From the NCBI GenBank assembly GCA_949516455.1, contig CATILC010000113.1:1-11526 (forward strand): a stretch of 11,526 nucleotides of DNA. Reading direction: 5' to 3'. The DNA is from Flavobacteriia bacterium (GTDB taxonomy: Bacteria > Bacteroidota > Bacteroidia > Flavobacteriales > Schleiferiaceae). Made by a program: the position numbers and the translations under genes. The stretch's first letter is position 1; each line of letters opens with the position of its first letter. Below, piece by piece: positions 1 through 7,313 of this stretch. Under the pieces are notes generated by a model. That model made no database searches, had not been told where the DNA came from, and was given only the letters and a program-made list of their open reading frames with translations.

Positions 1-1284
1 AAGCAATCGCTGTATCGGATATTCCTTGACCACCTGTCCGTACAGGTTGATGAGTTCCACCTTCAGATCGGTCTCCAAGGGAAGAGCACCCATCTGAATG
101 GTCAGTTGATCCCGAACAGGATTGGGATAAATGATCGGATCGGCAGTTGAAGAAACCTCATCCTCACCAACTCCAGCAACAATGACCGTAAAGAAGGCCT
201 CATCCTGAGTGTGCAAGCCATCGCTTACGCGCACCACATTCAAATAGCGATCACCAACAGGCATGGCAGAAGGCACGTTCCAGCTCATGGTCCCCTGTAC
301 TTCGGCGCCATTGCCTGTTTTAAAGAAGGAAAAAGACGGTGGAGTCGCAGAGAGTTGTACCAACTCACCATACAACGCCATGTCCAAAGCGGCACTGGTG
401 TCTGCATGATCCGCCATAATGCTCAAATTGAAAGGCGCTCCTGCCGTCAGCGGGAAGCTATAATGTCCGTTCACATCCGTGGGCCAACTGCTGCTGTTGG
501 TGAACAAAGGCGTTGCCGCCGGATTGGTAACGATGAATTGCAGATCGCGTCGGGTGCTTCCGATGCGCACCCCGTTCCTGAATTCCTCAACCAAGACCGT
601 GGCAACAAAATTACCCATCGTATTGGCGGTCCAGGAGATCGTCCCCGTTATGGGGTCCAAGCTGAATGGATTGGCCGTATCACCCGGAGGCGTTGTGAAT
701 CCTGCGCAGTAGGTCGTAGAGCTTCTCAGCGGGGCATCCGTACTCCAGTACAGGGAATCACCATCCACATCAAAGGGCAGTGGATTGTACTGCCAAGGCA
801 CATTGATCGGGAGAAAAATGGCAGCTGGTACGAGAAAGAAAGGTGTTGAATTCGATGCTGTCGGAAAGACTTCAAACTCGGTCTTGAAGTACATGCTTTC
901 CCCGCCTGGATTGGTGAGGTTTTGGATCGCATGGTTGCGACAGCAACTGCTCCACCCCACTTCATACATGCCTGGGGTAGTGAGTTGGATCGTATCCACA
1001 GCGAGGTATATCTCCACTCCATATGGATATTGCGGGAGTAGATTCCCAGAAATGGTTGAATCATAGGCGACCGTACGCGTCATGACCACTCCGGATGTAT
1101 CGGATATCTCAAAGGTGACCGTTGGCGCCATTTGGACTCCAATGGTGTCGCGATAGGCAAGCATGGCGATCACATAGTCGTTTCCTCCAATGTGCTGGAC
1201 CGTGATCTCTCCGCCCATAAGGTGGGTTGCCTGAAGTGGAAGCGCCATCAATGCGGCTGCGACCAAAGCGTATATTTTTCTCAT
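1..1284 (-). CDS. Secreted T9SS-sorted surface protein, C-terminus cut by window edge
   Basis: The frame is open from an ATG at 1284 down to base 1, giving 428 visible residues and no stop, so the gene continues to the left. Residues 1-19 form a Sec signal peptide (basic MRK, then a hydrophobic run ending near LQA). The mature N-terminus begins THLMGGEI, and an SCCRN motif follows at 113-117. A DVDGDSL segment lies near 172-178, and a VEEFRNG...RRDLQF strand pair near 232-250. These features recur together in large Bacteroidota cell-surface proteins with PKD/cadherin-like folds. Residues 384-396 (IIYPNPVRDQLTI) match the start of the T9SS type A sorting domain, so only about 30-40 residues are probably missing. 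Inference: it is exported by Sec, moved across the outer membrane by T9SS and anchored or released at the surface. No catalytic domain is visible and its ligand is unknown. It lies 79 nt downstream of maf on the same strand and no clear promoter was found in that gap. Confidence 0.88.
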   Translation of the reverse strand, partial: MRKIYALVAAALMALPLQATHLMGGEITVQHIGGNDYVIAMLAYRDTIGVQMAPTVTFEISDTSGVVMTRTVAYDSTISGNLLPQYPYGVEIYLAVDTIQLTTPGMYEVGWSSCCRNHAIQNLTNPGGESMYFKTEFEVFPTASNSTPFFLVPAAIFLPINVPWQYNPLPFDVDGDSLYWSTDAPLRSSTTYCAGFTTPPGDTANPFSLDPITGTISWTANTMGNFVATVLVEEFRNGVRIGSTRRDLQFIVTNPAATPLFTNSSSWPTDVNGHYSFPLTAGAPFNLSIMADHADTSAALDMALYGELVQLSATPPSFSFFKTGNGAEVQGTMSWNVPSAMPVGDRYLNVVRVSDGLHTQDEAFFTVIVAGVGEDEVSSTADPIIYPNPVRDQLTIQMGALPLETDLKVELINLYGQVVKEYPIQRLL

Positions 1285-1363
1285 AATGTGTGAATTGCAG
1301 CGAGCAATGTACCAATTATCAGACAACATCGGTCTTTGGAATGAGCGTCCGATGAAAACCGGA

Positions 1364-1957
1364 TCACTGAACCCGCGTCGCGATCTCCATACCCGAGCTG
1401 TCGATCTCAGAAACCAAACGCTGTACGGGCAGACCCACGACATTGAAATAACAGCCCTCGATCCTTGGGATGCCTACCATACCGATCCACTCCTGTATGC
1501 CATAAGCACCCGCCTTATCGAAAGGTTGATAATGATCGACATAGAACTCGATCTGTTCATCCTTCAAAGGGCAAAAGTGCACCCGAGTGGTCTCTGAGAA
1601 GACCTTGATGTTCTCCGCTGTGCGTATGGCCACTCCGGTGATGACCTCATGTATGCTCCCGCTCAGGCGACCAAGCATTGAAATGGCTTCCTGCCTGTTC
1701 TCTGGCTTGGCCAAATGCACACCATCGTACCAGACCACTGTATCGGCTGTGAGCAAAAGTTCATTCTGCCCAAGTTCCTCTGCGTAAGCCATGGATTTCT
1801 TTTGGGCCAGATAACAAGCGATCTCTGCTCCCTGGAGTATCTCTGGATGATCTTCCGCGCAATGGATGGATACTCTTTCAAACGACCATCCCAGAGATTC
1901 GATCAGATCGCGTCTTCGCGGCGATCCACTTCCAAGAAGCAGTTGATAGGTTTTCAC
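1364..1957 (-). CDS. maf: Maf-family nucleoside triphosphate pyrophosphatase (YhdE/dTTP-UTP type)
   Basis: A 197-residue protein of normal Maf length. Maf proteins hydrolyse non-canonical or excess nucleoside triphosphates to the monophosphate and pyrophosphate in the cytoplasm, and have been linked to cell-division arrest. The N-terminal phosphate-binding signature reads LLGSGSPRRRDL (residues 7-18). The catalytic Asp is D72 in LTADTVV, and the KPENRQEA segment starts at 84. The DKAGAYGIQ motif (147-155) is typical of the YhdE (dTTP/UTP) subgroup rather than the m7GTP-type YceF subgroup. N172 lies in the C-terminal FNVVGLP. The start chosen is a GTG at 1957 whose GTGA overlaps the stop of the prenyltransferase gene, which suggests translational coupling. 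The frame stays open further upstream, to about 2149, but that part reads across the prenyltransferase gene and has no Maf similarity. Family assignment is firm; the exact substrate is inferred from the motif. Confidence 0.95.
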   Translation of the reverse strand: MKTYQLLLGSGSPRRRDLIESLGWSFERVSIHCAEDHPEILQGAEIACYLAQKKSMAYAEELGQNELLLTADTVVWYDGVHLAKPENRQEAISMLGRLSGSIHEVITGVAIRTAENIKVFSETTRVHFCPLKDEQIEFYVDHYQPFDKAGAYGIQEWIGMVGIPRIEGCYFNVVGLPVQRLVSEIDSSGMEIATRVQ

Positions 1958-2895
1958 AGGCTCGAGTAGGTAAAGATGGGGATGGACAAGATGGCCAGAG
2001 CCATGACGGCCTTTAATGCATCTGACATCCGGCGGTATTCCAGTTGCTCCCTTTTGCCGAACAATCGCAATCCTATCAGAAAGCACGGAATGGCGAGTAA
2101 AAAAAGAATATACAGGCCACTTGTTCGGTTTTCCGGCCAGGCGTTCCAAGCGATAAAACCAAATGAAGCGGCCAGGGCAAGTGCAAGAACTGCAGCCAGA
2201 ATAGAGGTGAATTGGCGCCCCCAGGCAATGGGCATGGTCCGCAGACCCAGTTTTTCATCGCCATCCACATCTTCGAGATCCTTGACCCATTCCCGGAGCA
2301 GACTCAGCACAAAAGCAAAACAGAAGTAGCCCGTGAACACCAACAAAGCGATACGCCCTGGGTCGTTCGCAGCGAGGGGCATGCGCGGAAGCACATCGAA
2401 AAAAAGCGGATAGGTCAATACGCCTGCCGAAAGAAAACTAATGAGCAAATTGCCCAGTAGCGGACGCCCTTTGAAATCTGAAGCGTAGAGATACAGCCAG
2501 AAGCCCGTGATCAGATTGATGGATCCGTAGCCCCATTTACCCGTGATCCATCCCAAATAGAGCCCGATCAGTCCGCCGGCCAAAAAGAGAAACCCAAATG
2601 CACGCCATGCCTCATCCTCGGAGAATACAGGCCCAATGGTCATTCGCTCAGGTTTGTTGATCCGGTCGTTCTCCAGGTCGTACAGGTCGTTCACCACATA
2701 GCCCGCCGCTCCAATCAGGAGGGTGGAGAGAACCAGAAGCGCGAATTGCCCATCGCTCAGCACCACGGGAATCTCCAGTGGCTGAAAAAAACTGTAACGG
2801 ATCAGCCATAGGCTTAGGGCCATCATCAGCAGATTCGGCCAACGGATCAATTTCAAAAAAGCCTGCAGCCTCTGGCTTGAACTCAGACCGACCAC
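1954..2895 (-). CDS. UbiA-superfamily prenyltransferase (geranylgeranylglycerol-phosphate geranylgeranyltransferase-like)
   Basis: A 313-residue polytopic membrane protein with about eight or nine hydrophobic segments, usual for UbiA enzymes. It has both Asp-rich motifs that bind the Mg-diphosphate of the prenyl donor: NDLYDLENDRINKP (69-82; N69, D70, D73, D77) and REWVKDLEDVDGDEKLG (201-217; D206, D209, D213). The RWPNLL entry segment at 18-23 is also typical. UbiA proteins transfer a prenyl chain to an acceptor at the membrane. Bacteroidota members of this type are commonly named geranylgeranylglycerol-phosphate geranylgeranyltransferase, but acceptor and product cannot be decided from the sequence; a quinone-type or other prenyl transfer remains possible. 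The start is a GTG at 2895, 13 nt inside the end of kdsC, and no in-frame ATG occurs before codon 24. Its end overlaps maf by 4 nt. Tight linkage to kdsC suggests envelope lipid work. Confidence 0.88.
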   Translation of the reverse strand: MVGLSSSQRLQAFLKLIRWPNLLMMALSLWLIRYSFFQPLEIPVVLSDGQFALLVLSTLLIGAAGYVVNDLYDLENDRINKPERMTIGPVFSEDEAWRAFGFLFLAGGLIGLYLGWITGKWGYGSINLITGFWLYLYASDFKGRPLLGNLLISFLSAGVLTYPLFFDVLPRMPLAANDPGRIALLVFTGYFCFAFVLSLLREWVKDLEDVDGDEKLGLRTMPIAWGRQFTSILAAVLALALAASFGFIAWNAWPENRTSGLYILFLLAIPCFLIGLRLFGKREQLEYRRMSDALKAVMALAILSIPIFTYSSL

Positions 2896-3389
2896 AGACC
2901 CTTGAGTTTCAGACTTTGCTCGATCACGTCCCGAATGCAGCCTTCACCTCCCTTCCTGTGGCTGATGTAGTCCACACGGTCGCGCACTTCGGGGACGGCA
3001 TCCTGCGGACAACTGCTGATGCCCACAAGTTCCATCGCACATAGATCGGGGATGTCATCTCCCATATACAGCATTTCGTGGGGCTCCCATCCATAAATGG
3101 CCACCAGATCCGCCATCGCCTCTGTCTTGTCCATGCTGCCCATATACACATCCTGAACACCCAGCATTTTCAACTTTTCCCGATAGGTCTCGTCTGTTCC
3201 CCGGGAGATCACCGCCACATTGAGTCCGCTCTGCACGGCTCGGGCAATGGCATAGGCATCCCGCATGTTCACGCTTCGGGCGATCTGCCCGCCCTCAAGA
3301 ATGAGCGCAGTCCCGTTGGTAAAGACTCCGTCCATGTCAAATATGAATTGCTGAACGAAGGCGAGTTTCTGCTTATATATCTTTTCCAC
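2883..3389 (-). CDS. kdsC: KdsC-type HAD phosphatase (3-deoxy-D-manno-octulosonate 8-phosphate phosphatase)
   Basis: A 168-residue capless (C0) HAD-superfamily phosphatase of KdsC length. KdsC removes phosphate from Kdo-8-P in the cytoplasm, giving Kdo for the lipopolysaccharide core. Motif I is FDMDGVFTNG (nucleophile D18, acid/base D20). Motif II is ISRG with S62, the motif III lysine is K88 in DKTEAM, and motif IV is GDDIPD (D111, D112, D115). The C-terminal GGEGCIRDVIE matches the KdsC tail that reaches into the neighbouring subunit's active site. There is no ATG before residue 19, so the start must be GTG at 3389 (chosen, because the product then begins EKIYKQKL like its relatives) or TTG at 3398. 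Either start overlaps the 3' end of the DUF2520 gene, and the stop overlaps the prenyltransferase start. A sugar-nucleotide fusion (CMP-Kdo) is absent. A related C0 sugar-acid phosphatase cannot be excluded. Confidence 0.9.
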   Translation of the reverse strand: MEKIYKQKLAFVQQFIFDMDGVFTNGTALILEGGQIARSVNMRDAYAIARAVQSGLNVAVISRGTDETYREKLKMLGVQDVYMGSMDKTEAMADLVAIYGWEPHEMLYMGDDIPDLCAMELVGISSCPQDAVPEVRDRVDYISHRKGGEGCIRDVIEQSLKLKGLWSV

Positions 3390-4149
3390 GGCCCTCAAAG
3401 ATATGGCGACTCAGATGCCTGTAAAGCCTGCGCAGATGAATGTCTTTCAGCATCTTCATTTGCTTGCGAACACTGCCCAGATCGCCGCGGGCCGCAGGTC
3501 CTGTTTGACTCTGTTTCGGTCCGAGTTCAATGGCTTTATCCGCCGTTTCCCGGATCAGCGGATGGAGCAGATCGAAAGGAAGCTCATTTCTGCTCATCCA
3601 ATCCTCTGCAGCAGTGTACATCTGATTGGTGAAATTGTTAGCGAATACAGCCGCCAGATGGAGGTGCTTCCTTTTTTCGGAATCCATGCGGATGCGCTCC
3701 AGACCCAATGTGGAACAGAGATGCTCCAGCCAAACCGCATCCTCCTCCTCATCTGCTTCCAGACAGACATGCAAACCTGAAGCATCGATCTTCCGTCCTT
3801 TCGTCATGGTCTGAGGAATGTAGAACACCCCTCGCCTATTGCCCTGCAATACCTCCATCGACTTGGGCCCGGAGGTGTGAATGAGCAGACGATTCGCACC
3901 CTGCAGCCGACCGGAGAGCTCCGAGAGCGCGGGGTCGCTGATGGCCAAGATGATCACTTCTGCTTCCTGAAGGGAATCCAGTTTCGTACATCGAAGGGTG
4001 GATTCACGCGGAATGAAGTCCGAGAAGCCAGCGGTACTGCGGGCATAGTGATAGGCCAGAGGTACATCGCCCGACCGAAAAAATTCATAGAGCTGCCAGG
4101 CAAAATTGCCCGAACCCAAGAGCGCTATTTTTCTCTGATCAGATCCCAT
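3373..4149 (-). CDS. Rossmann-like / DUF2520 domain protein (putative NAD(P)-dependent oxidoreductase)
   Basis: About 258 residues, with an N-terminal dinucleotide-binding fold and a C-terminal helical DUF2520 region. The glycine-rich loop IALLGSGNFAWQL follows the first strand at residues 8-20. A VIILAISDPALSEL strand-helix lies near 66-78, and a second-half motif GPAARGDLGSVRKQ sits near 217-230, a hallmark of this family. The architecture resembles F420/NADP oxidoreductase and 6-phosphogluconate-dehydrogenase-like proteins. To my knowledge no reaction has been assigned to the Bacteroidota members, so none is claimed here. The start is ATG at 4149; a GTG two codons earlier (4155) is the only alternative and changes nothing in the fold. 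It follows ccmF after about 50 nt and its 3' end overlaps kdsC by 17 nt. The close coupling suggests it is made together with the KdsC/UbiA/Maf group. Confidence 0.87.
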   Translation of the reverse strand: MGSDQRKIALLGSGNFAWQLYEFFRSGDVPLAYHYARSTAGFSDFIPRESTLRCTKLDSLQEAEVIILAISDPALSELSGRLQGANRLLIHTSGPKSMEVLQGNRRGVFYIPQTMTKGRKIDASGLHVCLEADEEEDAVWLEHLCSTLGLERIRMDSEKRKHLHLAAVFANNFTNQMYTAAEDWMSRNELPFDLLHPLIRETADKAIELGPKQSQTGPAARGDLGSVRKQMKMLKDIHLRRLYRHLSRHIFEGRGKDI

Positions 4150-4204
4150 ACGCACCGAGCCAAATTATTGAATTCTCCGTCGTAAGGCAGGCCGGATCAA
4201 AACA

Positions 4205-6622
4205 CTAAGACCTGGACATTCGAATGCGTTCCACGACCGCAAGTATGCTGCCGACGGCAATGAGTACCGAACCGATCCACAGCAGATTGATCATTGGAAA
4301 GAGAATGGCCTTCATCACGATAAAAGGCTTTTCGTCCTCTGCCTTGCGCCAGCCCTTGATCTCAAAATGCTCCTCCTCCAAGATCTTCTCAAACCTGAAT
4401 TTCAGTCCCGCTTCCTCAATGATCGTATCCATGTAGAAGATCTCTTCGCCTTCAAGGCGGAATCCCGGTTTAGGGAAATAGGTGTTCCCGTCGATATGGG
4501 CCACCACCAAATGGGCCCTTAATTCTGCCAGGATCTGTCCGTCTTCGCTCACATCGGCGTGGGTCTCGATGGAATCGAGTAGGATCATGCTCTCATCCAA
4601 GAAGGCCGATTCTTTCAACTCCAGCTCGGCACGGGCTTCTGAGGTGTAGCCATCGCTGTCGATGACGGGGTCTTCGATGGGTGCATAGGTCACATGCGTA
4701 TACACATCCTGAAGCAGGCTGTGCTGGGTGGAGGGCTCGGGAGAATTGCCCATCTGCTCATTCATCAGGATGGATGGGGCCAGCTGGAATTGTTTGGTCA
4801 GTACACCGTCGACCCATTGCAAATAGTCGACGTCGTAGTATCGGTAATTCCCCTCCCGACGCTCACCCGTCCAAGTGACCAGATAATCGCCCATGCGAAG
4901 GGTGTCCCCAAGATCCATGAGGATGTTTTCATTCTGCGGGAAATCCTTGGCGATGAATCGCTGATTTTCGGAGATCACTTCCTTCTTCCCGTTGCTGATC
5001 AGTGCACCCAAGAGCACCAATCCGAAGCCCACGTGCGCAATGCTCGCTCCCGTTTTCCGGACCTTTCCCTTCAAGACCCTGATGGCGTATTCTGAATTCG
5101 CGATGATCGAGAAGAGTGAAGTGAGAAGAAGGGCCGCCAGGATGGGCTGCTCGTGAAAGGAAAAGACGTAGATCAAGACCCCGCCCAGAAGAACGGTCAG
5201 GACCATACTGCCTGAAAGTTGACGGAAGAATCGTGCGCGATCCGTCTTCTTGTAGCGCAAAAACTGCCCGCTGGCCATCAGCAAACTGATCACCAACGCA
5301 AAAGGCACCTGAAAGGAATTGTAGTGTTGCACCACATCGAGTGGAGGCGCTAGGTCCGATCCCATCCACTTCAGCCAGCCTTCGGGACCAAATAAACTGT
5401 TCCATACGGGGATCGAAGTGGTAAAGGCGATCTGGAAGGCACTGGCCAACAAGGTCAGTGATCCAATGAACATCCAAAACTCGCGCGACCAGACTTCATC
5501 TTGCTGGACCGTGCCGGGTAGCCGCCGATAATGCCAGAGCAGCATCCCGAGAGAAAGGACAGCAAAGAACAAGAGATAGATCAGAAGTTGCCCATTCAGC
5601 CCGAGATCCACAAAGGCATGCACGGATGAGTCTCCAAGTATGCCCGAGCGGGTGAGAAAGGTCGAATACAGGATCAGTAAAAATCCAAGGATGCTGAGCA
5701 GGAAACTGGATTTCAAAGTACTGCCCTTGTTCTTATGGATCAGCAAGAGATGAGCTGCACCCACCACGACAAGCCAGGCCACCAGCGAACTGTTCTCCAC
5801 AGGATCCCATGCCCAGAAACCGCCGAAACTCAGGGCTTCATAGGCCCATGCACCGCCCATCAGAATGCCCGTTCCCAGGATCATCACACTGAAAAAGGCC
5901 CAGGGCAAAGCAGGCTTCAACCATTCGTTGTAGCGGCGCGTCCACAGTCCAGCCACAGCAAATGCAAAGGGGATCAGTGTACTGGCAAAGCCGAGGAAGG
6001 TGACCGGCGGATGGATCGTCATCCAGTAATTCTGAAGCAATGGATTCAGTCCTTCCCCGTCCATGAAGGCCGGGATGCGCTCGAGGTAATCGGTCAGTTG
6101 TGTCCAGGGCAGTCCTACGTTTTCCGGCAGCTCGCGGATCAATACGAACGGACTGCTTCCAATGCGGAGACCAAAGGGATGGATGCCAAGCACCATGCTG
6201 ACCAAAAAGACCTGCACCAGACAGACCACCGCCATGACCGGTGCCTCCCAGTCTTTGGCCGAACGCATCAGCACCCAACCGAGAACGACATGCCAGATCG
6301 TCCAAAGGATGAAACTCCCCTCCTGCCCTTCCCAAAAGGCCGAGAAGATGTATCTCAGCGGAAGGTCGAGCGATGAGTGATTCCAGACGTAGTCGTATTC
6401 GAAGTAATGTCTGAAAAGCAGATAGAAAAGAAGGCCCACCAACGCAAATACGGAAAGGCCATGGATGCGAAAGGCCCAGCGTCCTAGCGACAAGAGATCG
6501 CCTCGCCCGCTCTGCTGAACCCGGAAAAAGGAATAGGCCCCGGCCAGAGCACTTGCAAAGGCAATGTAGGTAGCGATCCTGCCCAGCTCCCCGGGAAGCA
6601 GATGTTCACCGATATAATTCAT
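4205..6622 (-). CDS. ccmF: Cytochrome c maturation heme lyase CcmF (CcsA/CcmF family)
   Basis: An 805-residue polytopic inner-membrane protein of the heme-handling superfamily; it joins heme from CcmE to the CxxCH cysteines of apocytochrome c in the periplasm. The WWD domain is at 259-280, with FGGFWAWDPVENSS at its core. The four histidines expected in CcmF are present: H204 (TIHPPVTFLG), H291 (GAAHLLL), H335 (SSVHAF) and H530 (IAHVGFGL). They correspond to E. coli H173, H261, H303 and H491, giving the paired heme-ligand sets. A soluble periplasmic region of about 230 residues (roughly 545-772), rich in acidic residues, precedes a last transmembrane helix (775-797). The protein is longer than the ~650-residue E. 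coli CcmF, mostly in this region, which is common in Bacteroidota. Its ATG at 6622 lies 4 nt after the ccmE stop, so the two are probably translationally coupled. Confidence 0.96.
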   Translation of the reverse strand: MNYIGEHLLPGELGRIATYIAFASALAGAYSFFRVQQSGRGDLLSLGRWAFRIHGLSVFALVGLLFYLLFRHYFEYDYVWNHSSLDLPLRYIFSAFWEGQEGSFILWTIWHVVLGWVLMRSAKDWEAPVMAVVCLVQVFLVSMVLGIHPFGLRIGSSPFVLIRELPENVGLPWTQLTDYLERIPAFMDGEGLNPLLQNYWMTIHPPVTFLGFASTLIPFAFAVAGLWTRRYNEWLKPALPWAFFSVMILGTGILMGGAWAYEALSFGGFWAWDPVENSSLVAWLVVVGAAHLLLIHKNKGSTLKSSFLLSILGFLLILYSTFLTRSGILGDSSVHAFVDLGLNGQLLIYLLFFAVLSLGMLLWHYRRLPGTVQQDEVWSREFWMFIGSLTLLASAFQIAFTTSIPVWNSLFGPEGWLKWMGSDLAPPLDVVQHYNSFQVPFALVISLLMASGQFLRYKKTDRARFFRQLSGSMVLTVLLGGVLIYVFSFHEQPILAALLLTSLFSIIANSEYAIRVLKGKVRKTGASIAHVGFGLVLLGALISNGKKEVISENQRFIAKDFPQNENILMDLGDTLRMGDYLVTWTGERREGNYRYYDVDYLQWVDGVLTKQFQLAPSILMNEQMGNSPEPSTQHSLLQDVYTHVTYAPIEDPVIDSDGYTSEARAELELKESAFLDESMILLDSIETHADVSEDGQILAELRAHLVVAHIDGNTYFPKPGFRLEGEEIFYMDTIIEEAGLKFRFEKILEEEHFEIKGWRKAEDEKPFIVMKAILFPMINLLWIGSVLIAVGSILAVVERIRMSRS

Positions 6623-6626
6623 GGGA

Positions 6627-7034
6627 TCACTCGTAATAGATCCTGTCTGCCTCGGACGCGCCGATCTCCTCGTCGCCGTTGTACTTGGAGGGGCACTTCA
6701 TCAGGATCTCTTCCGCGTAAAAATGACCCTCCTTGCTGTAGCCCTTCATGGTCACCTCCTCTGCCCGCTCAAAATCCTGCGGCTTTGGCTGAGCGTACAA
6801 TACCTCCCGAGACATTCCATTTTTGTCCAGTGCGTGAAAGGTGAAAAGATTTTCGCGCGCTGCATAATGCATCCCCTGGCTGGTATCGAGTGTACCAATG
6901 ACCGTATACACCTGCCCAGGATCCTGTTCTGCCTCAGCGAAAGTGACATAGGTGCTGGCGTCGCCCAGTGTGGAGAAAATGGCGCCGATGGACACTGCGA
7001 TCAGCACCAAAGCGATCAAGTGATTTCTGCTCAT
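6627..7034 (-). CDS. ccmE: Heme chaperone CcmE, cysteine (CxxxY) variant
   Basis: A 135-residue membrane-anchored periplasmic heme chaperone that receives heme from CcmC/CcmD and carries it to CcmF. Residues 6-21 form the single N-terminal transmembrane anchor. A short OB-fold beta domain follows: YTVIGTLD near 43-50, VTMKGYSKEGHFYAEEIL near 94-111. The heme-binding motif, normally HxxxY in proteobacteria, reads C114-P-S-K-Y118, so the covalent heme ligand would be Cys rather than His. CxxxY CcmE proteins are known from archaea and Desulfovibrio and are, from general knowledge, also seen in Bacteroidota; this is not a sequencing oddity because the flanking KCPSKYNG context is clean. The start codon overlaps the upstream ccmD-like stop (ATGA), and ccmF begins 4 nt after its own stop. 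The tail after Y118 is only 17 residues and strongly acidic. Confidence 0.94.
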   Translation of the reverse strand: MSRNHLIALVLIAVSIGAIFSTLGDASTYVTFAEAEQDPGQVYTVIGTLDTSQGMHYAARENLFTFHALDKNGMSREVLYAQPKPQDFERAEEVTMKGYSKEGHFYAEEILMKCPSKYNGDEEIGASEADRIYYE

Positions 7035-7285
7035 GACGGGTTTTGGTCCTCTTCCAATTTCTTTACTTTCCGATCCAATCTGATCATATAAACGAGCAAG
7101 CCCGCGAAAATGATCACGATCACCCCGACCACAACGCGTATTTTCCCGTCGGCGCGAAATTGATCGGCCATTTCAACCGCCGGCTGTGCCTGAACGGTGA
7201 TGGACGTTGCCAGGAGAAGGAGCGCAAAAAACACTTTCTGGATGTACAATGGGTTCCTGAAGCGATGCGAATGGAGCGATCTCAT
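7031..7285 (-). CDS. ccmD: CcmD-family small membrane protein with N-terminal signal peptide
   Basis: An 84-residue protein. A hydrophobic signal-like segment (about 18-34, ending VQAQ) is followed by a short linker, MADQFRADGKIR (39-50). A single transmembrane helix (51-67) and a basic/acidic coiled tail, YMIRLDRKVKKLEED (66-80), complete it. That second half is the CcmD signature of Bacteroidota: a helix that holds CcmC and CcmE together and helps release heme-loaded CcmE. Proteobacterial CcmD is shorter and lacks the cleavable leader. The ATG at 7285 gives a 17-residue polar extension before the hydrophobic core. A TTG at 7249 would give a more normal signal peptide, so the start is uncertain. 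It lies 28 nt after ccmC and overlaps ccmE by 4 nt. Assignment rests on the short motif plus its place between ccmC and ccmE. Confidence 0.85.
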   Translation of the reverse strand: MRSLHSHRFRNPLYIQKVFFALLLLATSITVQAQPAVEMADQFRADGKIRVVVGVIVIIFAGLLVYMIRLDRKVKKLEEDQNPS

Positions 7286-7313
7286 TTGAATGCGTTTAGC
7301 GGTGGATGTCTTT

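Noticed and set aside
211..849. Plus-strand open frame of 212 codons opposite the T9SS protein
   Set aside because: Its product is rich in Arg, His and Cys with no domain, and the opposite strand encodes a clear signal peptide plus sorting-domain protein over the whole stretch.
1285..1363. Gap between maf and the T9SS protein searched for promoter and terminator
   Set aside because: TACATTG-like and GGTTTTC/short-stem patterns occur, but no correctly spaced -33/-7 pair and no hairpin with a T-run could be supported.
1958..2149. N-terminal extension of Maf to 261 residues
   Set aside because: The extra 64 residues are an out-of-frame reading of the prenyltransferase gene; the Maf fold begins right after the GTG at 1957.
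4161..4168. TAATTTGG promoter-like box before the DUF2520 gene
   Set aside because: It is one base short of TAnnTTTG and so close to the start codon that almost no leader would remain; the TTTTG upstream is about 30 nt away, too far for a -33 box.
5735..6376. Plus-strand open frame of 213 codons opposite ccmF
   Set aside because: The product is low-complexity and polar (many Gln, His, Lys), which is the expected mirror of hydrophobic membrane-protein codons; ccmF is certain on the other strand.
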